Below, in pieces: positions 18,252-24,955 of a DNA stretch of 51,802 bases (positions are counted from its first letter, which is position 1; each line of letters begins with the position of its first letter). Made by a program: the position numbers and the translations under genes. The notes under the pieces are model-generated. The model was not told the DNA's origin and searched no databases. It saw only the letters and a program-made list of their open reading frames with translations. The stretch is from Cytobacillus depressus (GTDB taxonomy: Bacteria > Bacillota > Bacilli > Bacillales > Cytobacillaceae): contig NZ_WBOS01000024.1 of the NCBI RefSeq assembly GCF_008923245.1, positions 1-51,802 of the forward strand. Reading direction: 5' to 3'.

Positions 18252-18282
18252 CTCAACAATCTGGCCCGTTTAAGGAATAGTG
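18252..18282. repeat. Left half-copy of dispersed repeat
   Basis: CAACAATCTGGCCCGTTTAAGG matches the left part of the long repeat, with no inner hairpin or right arm. Confidence 0.5.
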
Positions 18283-18302
18283 GTAAAAACTATGTCTAGA
18301 AT

Positions 18303-18337
18303 GTTACACCGCTTAACTGCCAGTCAAGCGGTGTAAC
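18303..18337. terminator. 12-bp perfect hairpin downstream of the PfpI gene
   Basis: GTTACACCGCTT and AAGCGGTGTAAC pair perfectly around an 11-nt loop. There is no real T-run on either side, so termination is inferred from its position between two leftward genes. Confidence 0.5.
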
Positions 18338-18390
18338 ACTATGGTTACTTTAACTGTCCCAAACATTATTCCATACAAAAACGAAAATTC

Positions 18391-19002
18391 TTAATTTACG
18401 GGTTTTCTCCAAACGACTCCTCTTCGCTCATATTCCATTCGATGTTCAACTGCAGCTGCTATCTCAGCTCCTGAAAACCTCTCAATAATCCATAATCCTA
18501 GATCAATTCCTGAAGTAACTCCCCTAGATGTGATTACACTACCTTCATCAACAATTCGATATCCTAAGTAATCAGCTCCGTATCTAGGAAGTTCATCTTT
18601 CGCAAGGTAATGCATAGCAACTCTCTGGTCTTTTAAAATACCTGAAGCAGCAATCAACATGCCACCTGTACAAACCCCGCACACGATCGTACCTTCGTCA
18701 TGCATAGCCGAGATGATCTGCGTTAACTCCCCCTTCTCCGCCTCCTGTCTGGCCCCGTGTTGGGCTTTATGGTTCCAGCCACCGCCAGGGATGATTAACA
18801 AATCTGGTCTGTTGTCTAAACGTAAAAAATCATGGACCGTCACTTGAACGCCAAAAGATGCGACGACTTCTTTTTGAGACCGACTTGCGACTAATTCAAT
18901 CTCGAATGGAGCTCCTGCCTCGATTCCTCGCTTTAAAACTTCATAAGGTGCCAAAGCGACAAGTTCCCCAAATCCTTCAAATAATACAATTTGTATCTTC
19001 AC
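18391..19002 (-). CDS. DJ-1/PfpI family protein
   Basis: A 203-residue protein of the glutamine-amidotransferase-like DJ-1/PfpI superfamily. The nucleophile elbow is IVCGVCTGGMLIAASGIL with the reactive Cys, and PDLLIIPGGGW is the conserved strand-loop before it. Relatives include isonitrile hydratases and uncharacterised hydrolases. AAAGGAG lies only 3 nt before ATG 19008 but 9 nt before GTG 19002, so I prefer the GTG; the difference is two residues. It is monocistronic. Confidence 0.88.
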   Translation of the reverse strand: MKIQIVLFEGFGELVALAPYEVLKRGIEAGAPFEIELVASRSQKEVVASFGVQVTVHDFLRLDNRPDLLIIPGGGWNHKAQHGARQEAEKGELTQIISAMHDEGTIVCGVCTGGMLIAASGILKDQRVAMHYLAKDELPRYGADYLGYRIVDEGSVITSRGVTSGIDLGLWIIERFSGAEIAAAVEHRMEYERRGVVWRKPVN

Positions 19003-19036
19003 CCTCATACTCTCCTTTAAAACCTCAAACACGATA

Positions 19037-19110
19037 ACCCCATTCTACTTTTTTAGACGGGGTTAAAATTAGTTGTTTAATTTTTGATGTGCAAAATTTT
19101 TTCGCACTTA
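19037..19110. repeat. GGGGTTAA / GTTGTTTAATTTTTGAT repeat, copy 1
   Basis: AACCCC and GGGGTT form a hairpin followed by GTTGTTTAATTTTTGAT. A second copy with the same order lies at 34408-34460. Each follows or precedes a leftward accessory gene. Confidence 0.5.
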
Positions 19111-19146
19111 AAAATATAACAATAAAGTTGTTTAAATCTAAGGGGT

Positions 19147-19176
19147 TAATCCACAATCGCGCCCTTTAATTGAATA
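19147..19176. repeat. Minimal dispersed-repeat copy
   Basis: TCCACAATC joined directly to GCGCCCTTTAATTGAATAA: the left and right ends of the family without the centre, and with arms that do not match. Confidence 0.45.
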
Positions 19177-19274
19177 ACTAAAACATGATCTCAATCTTAA
19201 AATCATTTTAAAATCAATTAATTTGTCTTTGGGTTAGCACCCTTTCGTAATATAGGGGTTAGTAATTTTAAATA

Positions 19275-19290
19275 CTTTTTTGTGTTATAA
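19275..19290 (+). promoter_or_regulatory. Extended -10 promoter of the lipoprotein gene
   Basis: TGTGTTATAAT ahead of the gene is an extended -10 hexamer. No good -35 partner is seen. Confidence 0.35.
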
Positions 19291-19362
19291 TTAAGTAAAC
19301 ACTATTGTGAATATTCAAATATATATTGCGTTACAAATAATAAGTTATAAAGGAGTGATTTT

Positions 19363-19908
19363 GTGAAAAAATTGATATTTATTTCAGTTCTCTTATTATC
19401 ACTTCTCTTTGGTTGCAAAGGCTATAAAGAAACAACTTTTGACCCATCTAAATTAAATATAATTAATACTGCTTGGGATGAGCAGGGGAATGAAACATAC
19501 ATCAAATATGAAGCACCATCTGTAAAAGATGGCATAGAAGCGCTACCATTTAATATAAAATTACCCAAGACGATACCTATTGAAACTGATGGTTATAAAC
19601 CTATTATTATAGATGATTTAGAAAATGACGGAAAAAAGTTATTGATCACTTTTCGCGCTTATTCGAAAGTAGAGAATCCGGATCATCCGATAATTTTTAA
19701 AATCAGAGTATACAATTTCAATATATTCCCAAGCTAACCCAAATATTATGATGAAGTGAAATTAAAAAATGGTGTTATTGGTAAATACTCGTCAACAAAT
19801 CTTTATTTTCAAATAGATGATATTGAATATCATATTCATATTTTTGGTTTACCTGATGATGAGAGTTCTCGAGAGGAGTTAATCAATATCGCCAATCAAA
19901 TGATTTAA
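19363..19908 (+). pseudogene. Lipoprotein gene with an in-frame stop
   Basis: ATG (GTG 19363 by convention of the first codon) follows AAAGGAGTG and begins a lipoprotein: hydrophobic segment LIFISVLLLSLLFGC with the lipobox Cys. The frame stops with TAA at 19735-19737 after 124 codons. It then continues in the same frame with normal coding character (PKYYDEVKLKNGVIGKYSS, IDDIEYHIHIFGLP) to a second stop at 19906. A single C-to-T change (CAA to TAA) would explain it. The second half resembles the short C-terminal domains of sporulation-type lipoproteins (DUF4367-like), but I am not certain. Only the truncated lipoprotein can be made. Confidence 0.75.
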
Positions 19909-20003
19909 ATTATTAAATTTAAGAACCTAATAATTAAATGGAATAAATGCCCGTGGGACTTGCCTCCGTCCTTTTTCGCGCAACAAAGTTTAATTAGTGT
20001 TAC

Positions 20004-20098
20004 TCCACAATCTGGCCCTTTTCATGAAGAAAGACGCTTTCCTTATTTCAGAAAAGCGCCCGATTGTTGAATATTGTTATTGAAGTAAAGCACGCGTT
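20004..20098. repeat. Long-form dispersed repeat plus attached half-copy
   Basis: CCACAATC (left arm) pairs with GATTGTTG (right arm) with one mismatch; the inner hairpin CGCTTTCC / GAAAAGCG is intact. It is followed by GTTATTGAAGTAAAGCACGCG and GTTAGTTGAACAAG. The same tail follows the copy at 29267, so long copy and half-copy travel together. Confidence 0.75.
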
Positions 20099-20249
20099 AG
20101 TTGAACAAGAAAAAATGGCGGCCGATAAGACAACTATATCTTGAACCAACATATAGTGAGTAAAACGACTTCAGCTGGGTAGTATATGTTTGGGATGGTG
20201 TGCTTTCATCATCAGCATATTCCCCATTAATAAACAAGGAAGTGAATAG

Positions 20250-20543
20250 ATGAATCAGAGTAACGAACACAATAACTTTGGTGGAAATGTAGAAGAAAGT
20301 GGCAACAATCAAGCTGGTAGTAATGCTAATCAAGATGCGAGTGACTTTGGTGAAGCAGCAGGAGCTTTTAATGGAGCCGTTGCGGGTGCTATGATAGGTG
20401 CTCCATTTGGACTAATTGGTACTGTAATAGGCGGTGTTTCAGGCGGTGCTATTGGTAACCAGATCGTAGAGGGGGCTGAAGTCGATGACAATACAGCTTC
20501 CACAAATGGTGATGAGAGCAATAATAACTCTATAAATAAGTAG
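20250..20543 (+). CDS. Glycine-zipper domain protein
   Basis: A 97-residue protein. A polar Asn/Gln-rich head (about 1-38) and a polar tail flank a small-residue hydrophobic core (GAVAGAMIGAPFGLIGTVIG, about 47-66, continuing GGVSGGAIGN). The spacing of Gly and Ala every fourth residue is a glycine zipper, which packs helices in membranes. There is no signal peptide and no double-glycine leader. AAGGAAGTG lies upstream of ATG 20250. It may be a stress membrane protein or a bacteriocin-like peptide; nothing in the context decides. Confidence 0.7.
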   Translation: MNQSNEHNNFGGNVEESGNNQAGSNANQDASDFGEAAGAFNGAVAGAMIGAPFGLIGTVIGGVSGGAIGNQIVEGAEVDDNTASTNGDESNNNSINK

Positions 20544-20583
20544 CAGGCACTTTACAAAAATGTATTAGTGTTAATCTCACCAA

Positions 20584-20628
20584 AAAAGGACAGTCAAAAA
20601 GACAGTCAAAAAGACAGTCTTTTTTTTC
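20584..20628 (+). repeat. Triple 12-bp direct repeat ending in a T-run
   Basis: GACAGTC occurs three times, spaced by AAAAA, then T8 (20584-20628). Because GACAGTC is itself a near-palindrome, the copies can pair in several ways. The last unit with its A5 and T-run makes a terminator-like palindrome just after the glycine-zipper gene. It may act as its terminator. Confidence 0.55.
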
Positions 20629-20841
20629 ACTAAAGCACCCGTTAGTTGAATAAGAAAAGCAATTCTACTAAAGAATCGTACATACTTATGATACGGTTCA
20701 CCGTAATGTAGTTAGTTTCCATTTTGCTATATATATCCTTACCAGCGAATCATCGCTATTTTCACCCAGACAACGTATAATAAGAGAGGCAGAAGAAGAA
20801 GAATTCATTTTTTCTCTAGTTAAAAAAAGAGGTGCAATTAT

Positions 20842-21270
20842 TTGAAACAGTTTGAAACAGCATTACCTGAGCAGTTTGAAACATTAAAAAAACAGGCCAA
20901 TTATACGTCTAGCTGGCGAGAGCGTTTAGACGCAGTCGAAATGTTATCGGCTTATCAACATGACAAAATCATAGATTTATTAAAAAATCGTATGCAGCAT
21001 GATACTGTCAACAAGGTGCAATTAGCAGCCTATGAAGCACTTTCGGCGTTTGGCGAGGACGTAGAGAAGCCATCACCTGCACGTTTTGATATTATCAAAG
21101 GCACAGACAAAATTTTTCTACGGGTGAAAAAGAGCTTGCCGAAGGACCATACAGTGGCAGACTTTGCGGATAAGCTAAAACGTATGCGTTTAGATGTCTT
21201 TGATGCGTATGAAGGCGACAAAGGTATACAATTTATGAACTGGTTAGAGGAACGTTGGGCAAAACTGTAA
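20842..21270 (+). CDS. HEAT-repeat domain protein
   Basis: A 142-residue helical protein. Residues about 28-75 form HEAT-like helix pairs (RLDAVEMLSAYQ, KVQLAAYEALSAFG). The second half is basic and unassigned. TTG 20842 is the start, with GAGGTG 7 nt upstream. HEAT proteins of this size often act as binding or scaffold proteins; the partner is unknown. It is monocistronic. Confidence 0.75.
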   Translation: MKQFETALPEQFETLKKQANYTSSWRERLDAVEMLSAYQHDKIIDLLKNRMQHDTVNKVQLAAYEALSAFGEDVEKPSPARFDIIKGTDKIFLRVKKSLPKDHTVADFADKLKRMRLDVFDAYEGDKGIQFMNWLEERWAKL

Positions 21271-21446
21271 TCAGTAGTTTGGCGATTCATGAAGGAAAGT
21301 CATTCTCTCCGCATGTGGAGGGGATGGCTTTTTCTTATCTTACGGTACGGTTCATCGAAACTAATATTAAATTGTATTACTTCTTTTCTTTGATCATCTA
21401 TCTTTATTGTTTAATGATAAAACAAACACCTTATTAAACTAAACTG

Positions 21447-21590
21447 CCCCGTTACTTTAAGTACAAAGTTTCACAAACTCACCTAAACTTTCACCTAGAT
21501 ATCTAGGTGTTATTCAACAATCTGGCCCTTTTATGAAAAAAGGACGCAAAACCTTATTCCGGATATGCGCCCGTTTGTTTAACTTTTGTA
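21447..21590. repeat. Composite repeat, second copy
   Basis: CCGTTACTTTAAGTACA, TTCACAA, the palindrome ACCTAGATATCTAGGT (21493-21508), TTCAACAATCTGGCCC, then a diverged long-form repeat ending GCGCCCGTTTGTTTAA. The first part matches 2976-3057 almost base for base. Confidence 0.75.
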
Positions 21591-21595
21591 TCACA

Positions 21596-22144
21596 TCATA
21601 TAGTGAGTAAAGAAGATTTCTTTTCAATCACAGCTTTTATAGTTGATACACTTTGTTCGGTTGATTGATTTGTTGTGTCAATAATATTGTATTCATAGAT
21701 ACCCAAATTGTTAAATTGCTCCCACATTTTTTCTACCAATTCTATGTTGGCATCTTCGTCCAATTTGGAACGATTGATTGCTCGTTTCATTGTTTCTTCC
21801 TTAGTCGCTCTTAAGATAATGTAATGTACTTCATAATTATCTTGTACGACTTTTAACCACGGCTTTATGAACCAAGGACCAACAATTCCATCTATAATCA
21901 CATCGTACCCACCACATGCAAAACGTTTTGCAACTTCCAAAAAAGCTTCAATAACAATTAAGTTTTGTTCTTGTGATTCCGGTAAAAATGGAGGTATTGC
22001 CCCCTTTTGAATATAGTGATAAAAATCATCCGTGTGCATATGTACTGACTTTGATAAGTTAGACTCTTTAGCAACAATAGATGCCGTTGTACTTTTACCA
22101 GTCCCTGGTGAACCGGTAATGATAATAATTCTGCCTTGTTTCAT
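21596..22144 (-). CDS. P-loop kinase-like ATPase (AAA_33 type)
   Basis: A 182-residue P-loop protein. Walker A is ITGSPGTGKSTTA near the N-terminus; DVIIDGIVGPW resembles the Walker B strand, and the LID-like region carries basic residues (KEETMKRAINRSK). It resembles small metabolite kinases such as shikimate/chloramphenicol-phosphotransferase-like proteins; the substrate is unknown. I choose ATG 22144 (Met of MKQGRIII), preceded by GAGAAG. The frame is open to GTG 22178-22180, giving up to 12 extra residues of low-complexity basic sequence. Confidence 0.8.
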   Translation of the reverse strand: MKQGRIIIITGSPGTGKSTTASIVAKESNLSKSVHMHTDDFYHYIQKGAIPPFLPESQEQNLIVIEAFLEVAKRFACGGYDVIIDGIVGPWFIKPWLKVVQDNYEVHYIILRATKEETMKRAINRSKLDEDANIELVEKMWEQFNNLGIYEYNIIDTTNQSTEQSVSTIKAVIEKKSSLLTI

Positions 22145-22222
22145 AAATATTCTTCTCATTTCTATTATTCTTCTTTTCACATTAATACATTTTCTATTTC
22201 GGGACGCTACCCCAATGGGCCA

Positions 22223-22293
22223 TGTTCAATTAAATGGCCCTTTTCATGAAGAAAGAAACTTTCCTTATTTCAGAAAAGCGCCCGATTGTTGAG
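22223..22293. repeat. Long-form dispersed repeat with hybrid arms
   Basis: The left arm TTCAATTAAAT is of the TTAAA type while the right arm CGATTGTTGAG is of the CAATC type; only CAAT/ATTG can pair. The inner segment ACTTTCC / GAAAAGCG is diverged too. It looks like a recombinant of two repeat variants. Confidence 0.65.
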
Positions 22294-22369
22294 TATCTAA
22301 AAAGGAATATATAGTTTTTACTAAGGCCATCTACAAATATTTTACTTTAATTACGATAATCCTCATTTA

Positions 22370-22524
22370 TCAAAACGCTGTTACTATTTTAGGAATTGGA
22401 TTAATAAACCGATCACTCATGGAAAGTTTTATCATCGCTAATCCTTGTATGGGTGCAAAATAGTAAAATGCCATATCTGTAGCACTTCCATGTTTAAACT
22501 GACCAAGTTCTTGACCTTTTTCAG
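22370..22524 (-). pseudogene. 3' remnant of an unidentified gene
   Basis: Directly after the GNAT gene, and in another frame, lies coding-like sequence without a start (VTEKGQELGQFKHGSATDMA, then FYYFAPIQGLAMIKLSMSDR) ending at 22370. Its helical character and the phrase AFYYFAPIQGLAM recall the C-terminal ligand domain of TetR-type regulators, but this is only a suggestion. The 5' part is missing, so it marks a deletion junction. Confidence 0.4.
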
Positions 22525-23138
22525 TTACTTTTTTACGTATTTCAAAGACAAAAAATTATTGATTCCAATTTTCTTAGCCCTAATTTCTGGAAGAGGCTTT
22601 CTTTTGTACTCTTCAAATCCCAATTTGTTATATAATTCATTGCCGAAGTATTCGTATCCGCAACCTCTTCAATGACATAATCATTGTACGGAGTGTTTTC
22701 AATGATATGCTTTATAATTTGAGATGCTACACCCTGTCCTCTAAATTCTGAAGCTGTTCCAACAAACTCAATCGACCCTGTATTGGGAGGGAATTCTTCA
22801 AAAGGCGCTTCAAATTCCTTCTTTAGAAGGATCCCTGCCATGCTTCCCTTGAAAAATCCTAGATGCTTCCTTAATTCCTTTTTATTTAATCGAACCGATC
22901 TATCGGCACCATCCGTGCATGCTGTCATTCCAGCAATTTTATTATTAGCTATCGCTACATAAAATTGATTCAAAACAAACATATGAGCAAAAGCTTTTGC
23001 AATTTTATTTTTATCCTTTGAAAAAAAAACGAGCCATTGTGAGAACCCTTCCGAAAAAATCTCAGACATTTGTTTCCTCACATCAAAATCCACTTTATCT
23101 GCTTTCACAATGGTAAATTTATAATTCTCAGATTCCAT
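22525..23138 (-). pseudogene. GNAT acetyltransferase with a 1-nt frameshift
   Basis: Residues 1-166 form a GNAT N-acetyltransferase with the acetyl-CoA loop EFRGQGVASQI and the strand IEFVGTAS. After ADTNTSAMN the annotated frame loses family character and stops at 22542. In the next frame it continues LYNKLGFEEYKRKPLPEIRA and KKIGINNFLSLKYVKK, the normal GNAT ending, to a stop at 22525. One T missing from AATTATAT (expected AATTTATAT) explains the shift. The C-terminal strand that closes the acceptor site is therefore lost unless this is a sequencing error. AAGGGAG precedes ATG 23138. Confidence 0.8.
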
Positions 23139-23200
23139 ATATTATATTACTCCCTTTTAATGAATGAATATATTAACTGAAGACTACGGTGTCAATGCTA

Positions 23201-23267
23201 TTCCACAATCTGGCCCAATTCATGAATAGGGGCTTCTTGCTCAAGAAATGCGCCCTTTTCTGGAACA
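23201..23267. repeat. Diverged long-form dispersed repeat
   Basis: TTCCACAATCTGGCCC at the left and GCGCCCTTTTCTGGAAC at the right. Only the outer TTCCA / TGGAA pair remains, with a changed inner hairpin (CTTCTTG / CAAGAA). Confidence 0.55.
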
Positions 23268-23365
23268 ACTAGAGCATGGATTAAATCCTAAAACCGCTTA
23301 ATTCTATTTAAATTAACGTATCTAGTTGAACAAGATATTTTGAAATTAGATATATGTAGGGCGAG

Positions 23366-23758
23366 TTATTGAGAAGGTTTTGATTTCCTCTCCAATATAC
23401 TCATAAAGTTTTTTCTGTAGTAAAACAACAAATAAACATGAGTGAGGACGAGTATTACTGCTAAAATAAGTAACGAATGGTCTAGGAACAGATGAAGTAA
23501 AAAAATATTGGCTACAATTGGTGATAATATTGCAATGGCTAATGGGGTAAATTGGTTGATTATAAGTAAAATTCCACATGTAACTTCTAAAGATTTTTCT
23601 GCAATTAACAAATATTCAAACTCGAATAATGCCATTGCTTCGAGGCTAGTTACAATAAATGGTTCAAATCCAAAGATGACAAAATAGCCGTTAATACCTG
23701 CAACCAAAAAAATGATCCCTAAAAATAATCTACTTATTTGCATGAATATTTTAGACAA
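23366..23758 (-). CDS. DoxX-like membrane protein
   Basis: A 130-residue four-helix membrane protein. The first helix reads SRLFLGIIFLVAGINGYF, the DoxX/DoxD-type opening, and the second carries the conserved acidic residue in AEKSLEVTCGILLI. Function in this family is loosely linked to redox or small-molecule handling at the membrane. I start at TTG 23758, seven nt after AGGAGGT; the GTG at 23767 lies on the ribosome binding site. It is monocistronic. Confidence 0.82.
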   Translation of the reverse strand: MSKIFMQISRLFLGIIFLVAGINGYFVIFGFEPFIVTSLEAMALFEFEYLLIAEKSLEVTCGILLIINQFTPLAIAILSPIVANIFLLHLFLDHSLLILAVILVLTHVYLLFYYRKNFMSILERKSKPSQ

Positions 23759-23767
23759 TTTGCACAC

Positions 23768-24420
23768 CTCCTATTAAAGTCTATTACAACTCGAAAATTT
23801 TATTATATTAAAAACCTAAAAAATATTTAAGGTTGGTGTACTCATTCAATAAACTCCGATGTAATTTGAATTAACTCCCAGAATAGAAACCACACCGGCA
23901 TCCTTTAAAATACGTTTATTGACTTCTCAGGTTCAAGAATTTGACCCTGAAATGGAAAAAGCACTTTCCTTAATACAGGAAAGCGCCCTTTTATGGAAGA
24001 TCATTACTCAATTTTATTGAGGATACCTATTATGAAAAATGAAATTATATTAGATTTTATTTCAAATAATTACTAAAACCAAATGTATCTTTATCTAGTT
24101 ATTTATGCTCCATTGAGGAGTTAATACCACTTATTTTTGCCAGACGGTGACGATAAAATGGAACCGTCTCCTTCCAATACTTAGGGGATTAACTGCTCGA
24201 TTCTCATAGATAACCCAACAATTCATCATAATGACTCTTCCAGCGTCTAGCGATTTCCTCTTCAGAGGATTATCATCATAAGCTGGTGAAATAAGCGGGG
24301 CAGCCTGTAAAACCTTAACTAAGACTACAGCCTTTATGCGGCTTGGATTTGTTTCCCTGCTTTGCTTAAAGTGTTCAACGATTTTGTTAAAATAATAGAT
24401 ACTTACATAAAAATCACATA
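23768..24420. other. Repeat and gene debris
   Basis: A diverged repeat at about 23939-24003 (ATGGAAAAAGCACTTTCC / GGAAAGCGCCC). On the minus strand at about 24117-24272 there is a broken frame (SSEEEIARRWKSHYDELLGY, two stops, then YWKETVPFYRHRLAKISG) that looks like the decayed end of a regulator or transposase. No intact gene is seen; a longer leftward frame over 24131-24436 has no protein-like features. Confidence 0.4.
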
Positions 24421-24452
24421 AAAAAAGTGAAATCATGAAATTTCACTTTTCT
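24420..24452. terminator. Bidirectional terminator after the toxin-immunity pair
   Basis: AAAAGTGAAAT and ATTTCACTTTT flank TCATGA, with a run of T on the minus strand, 65 nt after the immunity gene stop. Confidence 0.7.
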
Positions 24453-24517
24453 TAAGTTAAATTGTTTTTAAGGTAAAAAAATTATAATACGACAATCTAC
24501 TCATAAAAAATTTATGA

Positions 24518-24931
24518 TTATTCGAACTCGCTCAATGCGATAAGTGCAGCTGATTTAATTGATTTATTTTCATGCTTTGAAAAAGTCGAGAGCGTATGGG
24601 CGTATTTCTTATTATGAGACAAACCTAAAATACTGATTGCAGTGGGTATACACTCACTTGGTAATTCATTTATATGCTGTTCAAGTATATCCCAATTTAT
24701 TTTCTCAGTATTTTTATATGTTGCTGCGTCTAGAAGGGTATCAAACAATTCTTCTTTTACCTCATTATTCTGTTCTTCAATTGCGAATTTCAATAACAAG
24801 ACAACAAGATCATCAAAATTGGCAATATCCTTATTGTAGGATTCAAACACATCTGATAAGTGGGAGATCGTTTCTATTTTGGATTCTAGATTATTTCCCT
24901 TCAATATTTGTTCCAGTTCACTTAGTTCCAA
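24518..24931 (-). CDS. HEAT-like protein, candidate immunity protein
   Basis: A 137-residue acidic, all-helical protein with repeated helix pairs (KFAIEEQNNEVKEELFDTLL; KHENKSIKSAALIALSEFE) in HEAT style. Such HEAT-like proteins are a common immunity type in polymorphic toxin loci. It starts at TTG 24931, with AAAGGGTG 6 nt upstream, only 24 nt after the stop of the toxin gene on the same strand. The immunity role is inferred from this position and fold; no named immunity family is recognised. Confidence 0.75.
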   Translation of the reverse strand: MELSELEQILKGNNLESKIETISHLSDVFESYNKDIANFDDLVVLLLKFAIEEQNNEVKEELFDTLLDAATYKNTEKINWDILEQHINELPSECIPTAISILGLSHNKKYAHTLSTFSKHENKSIKSAALIALSEFE

Positions 24932-24955
24932 TGAAAACACCCTTTACTCAATTTT

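Noticed and set aside
20584..20628. CRISPR-like array
   Set aside because: Repeats are 12 bp with no spacers and only three units.
24131..24436. Leftward 101-codon frame
   Set aside because: Ends inside the terminator of the immunity gene and lacks a ribosome binding site; another frame of the same DNA looks more like decayed coding sequence.
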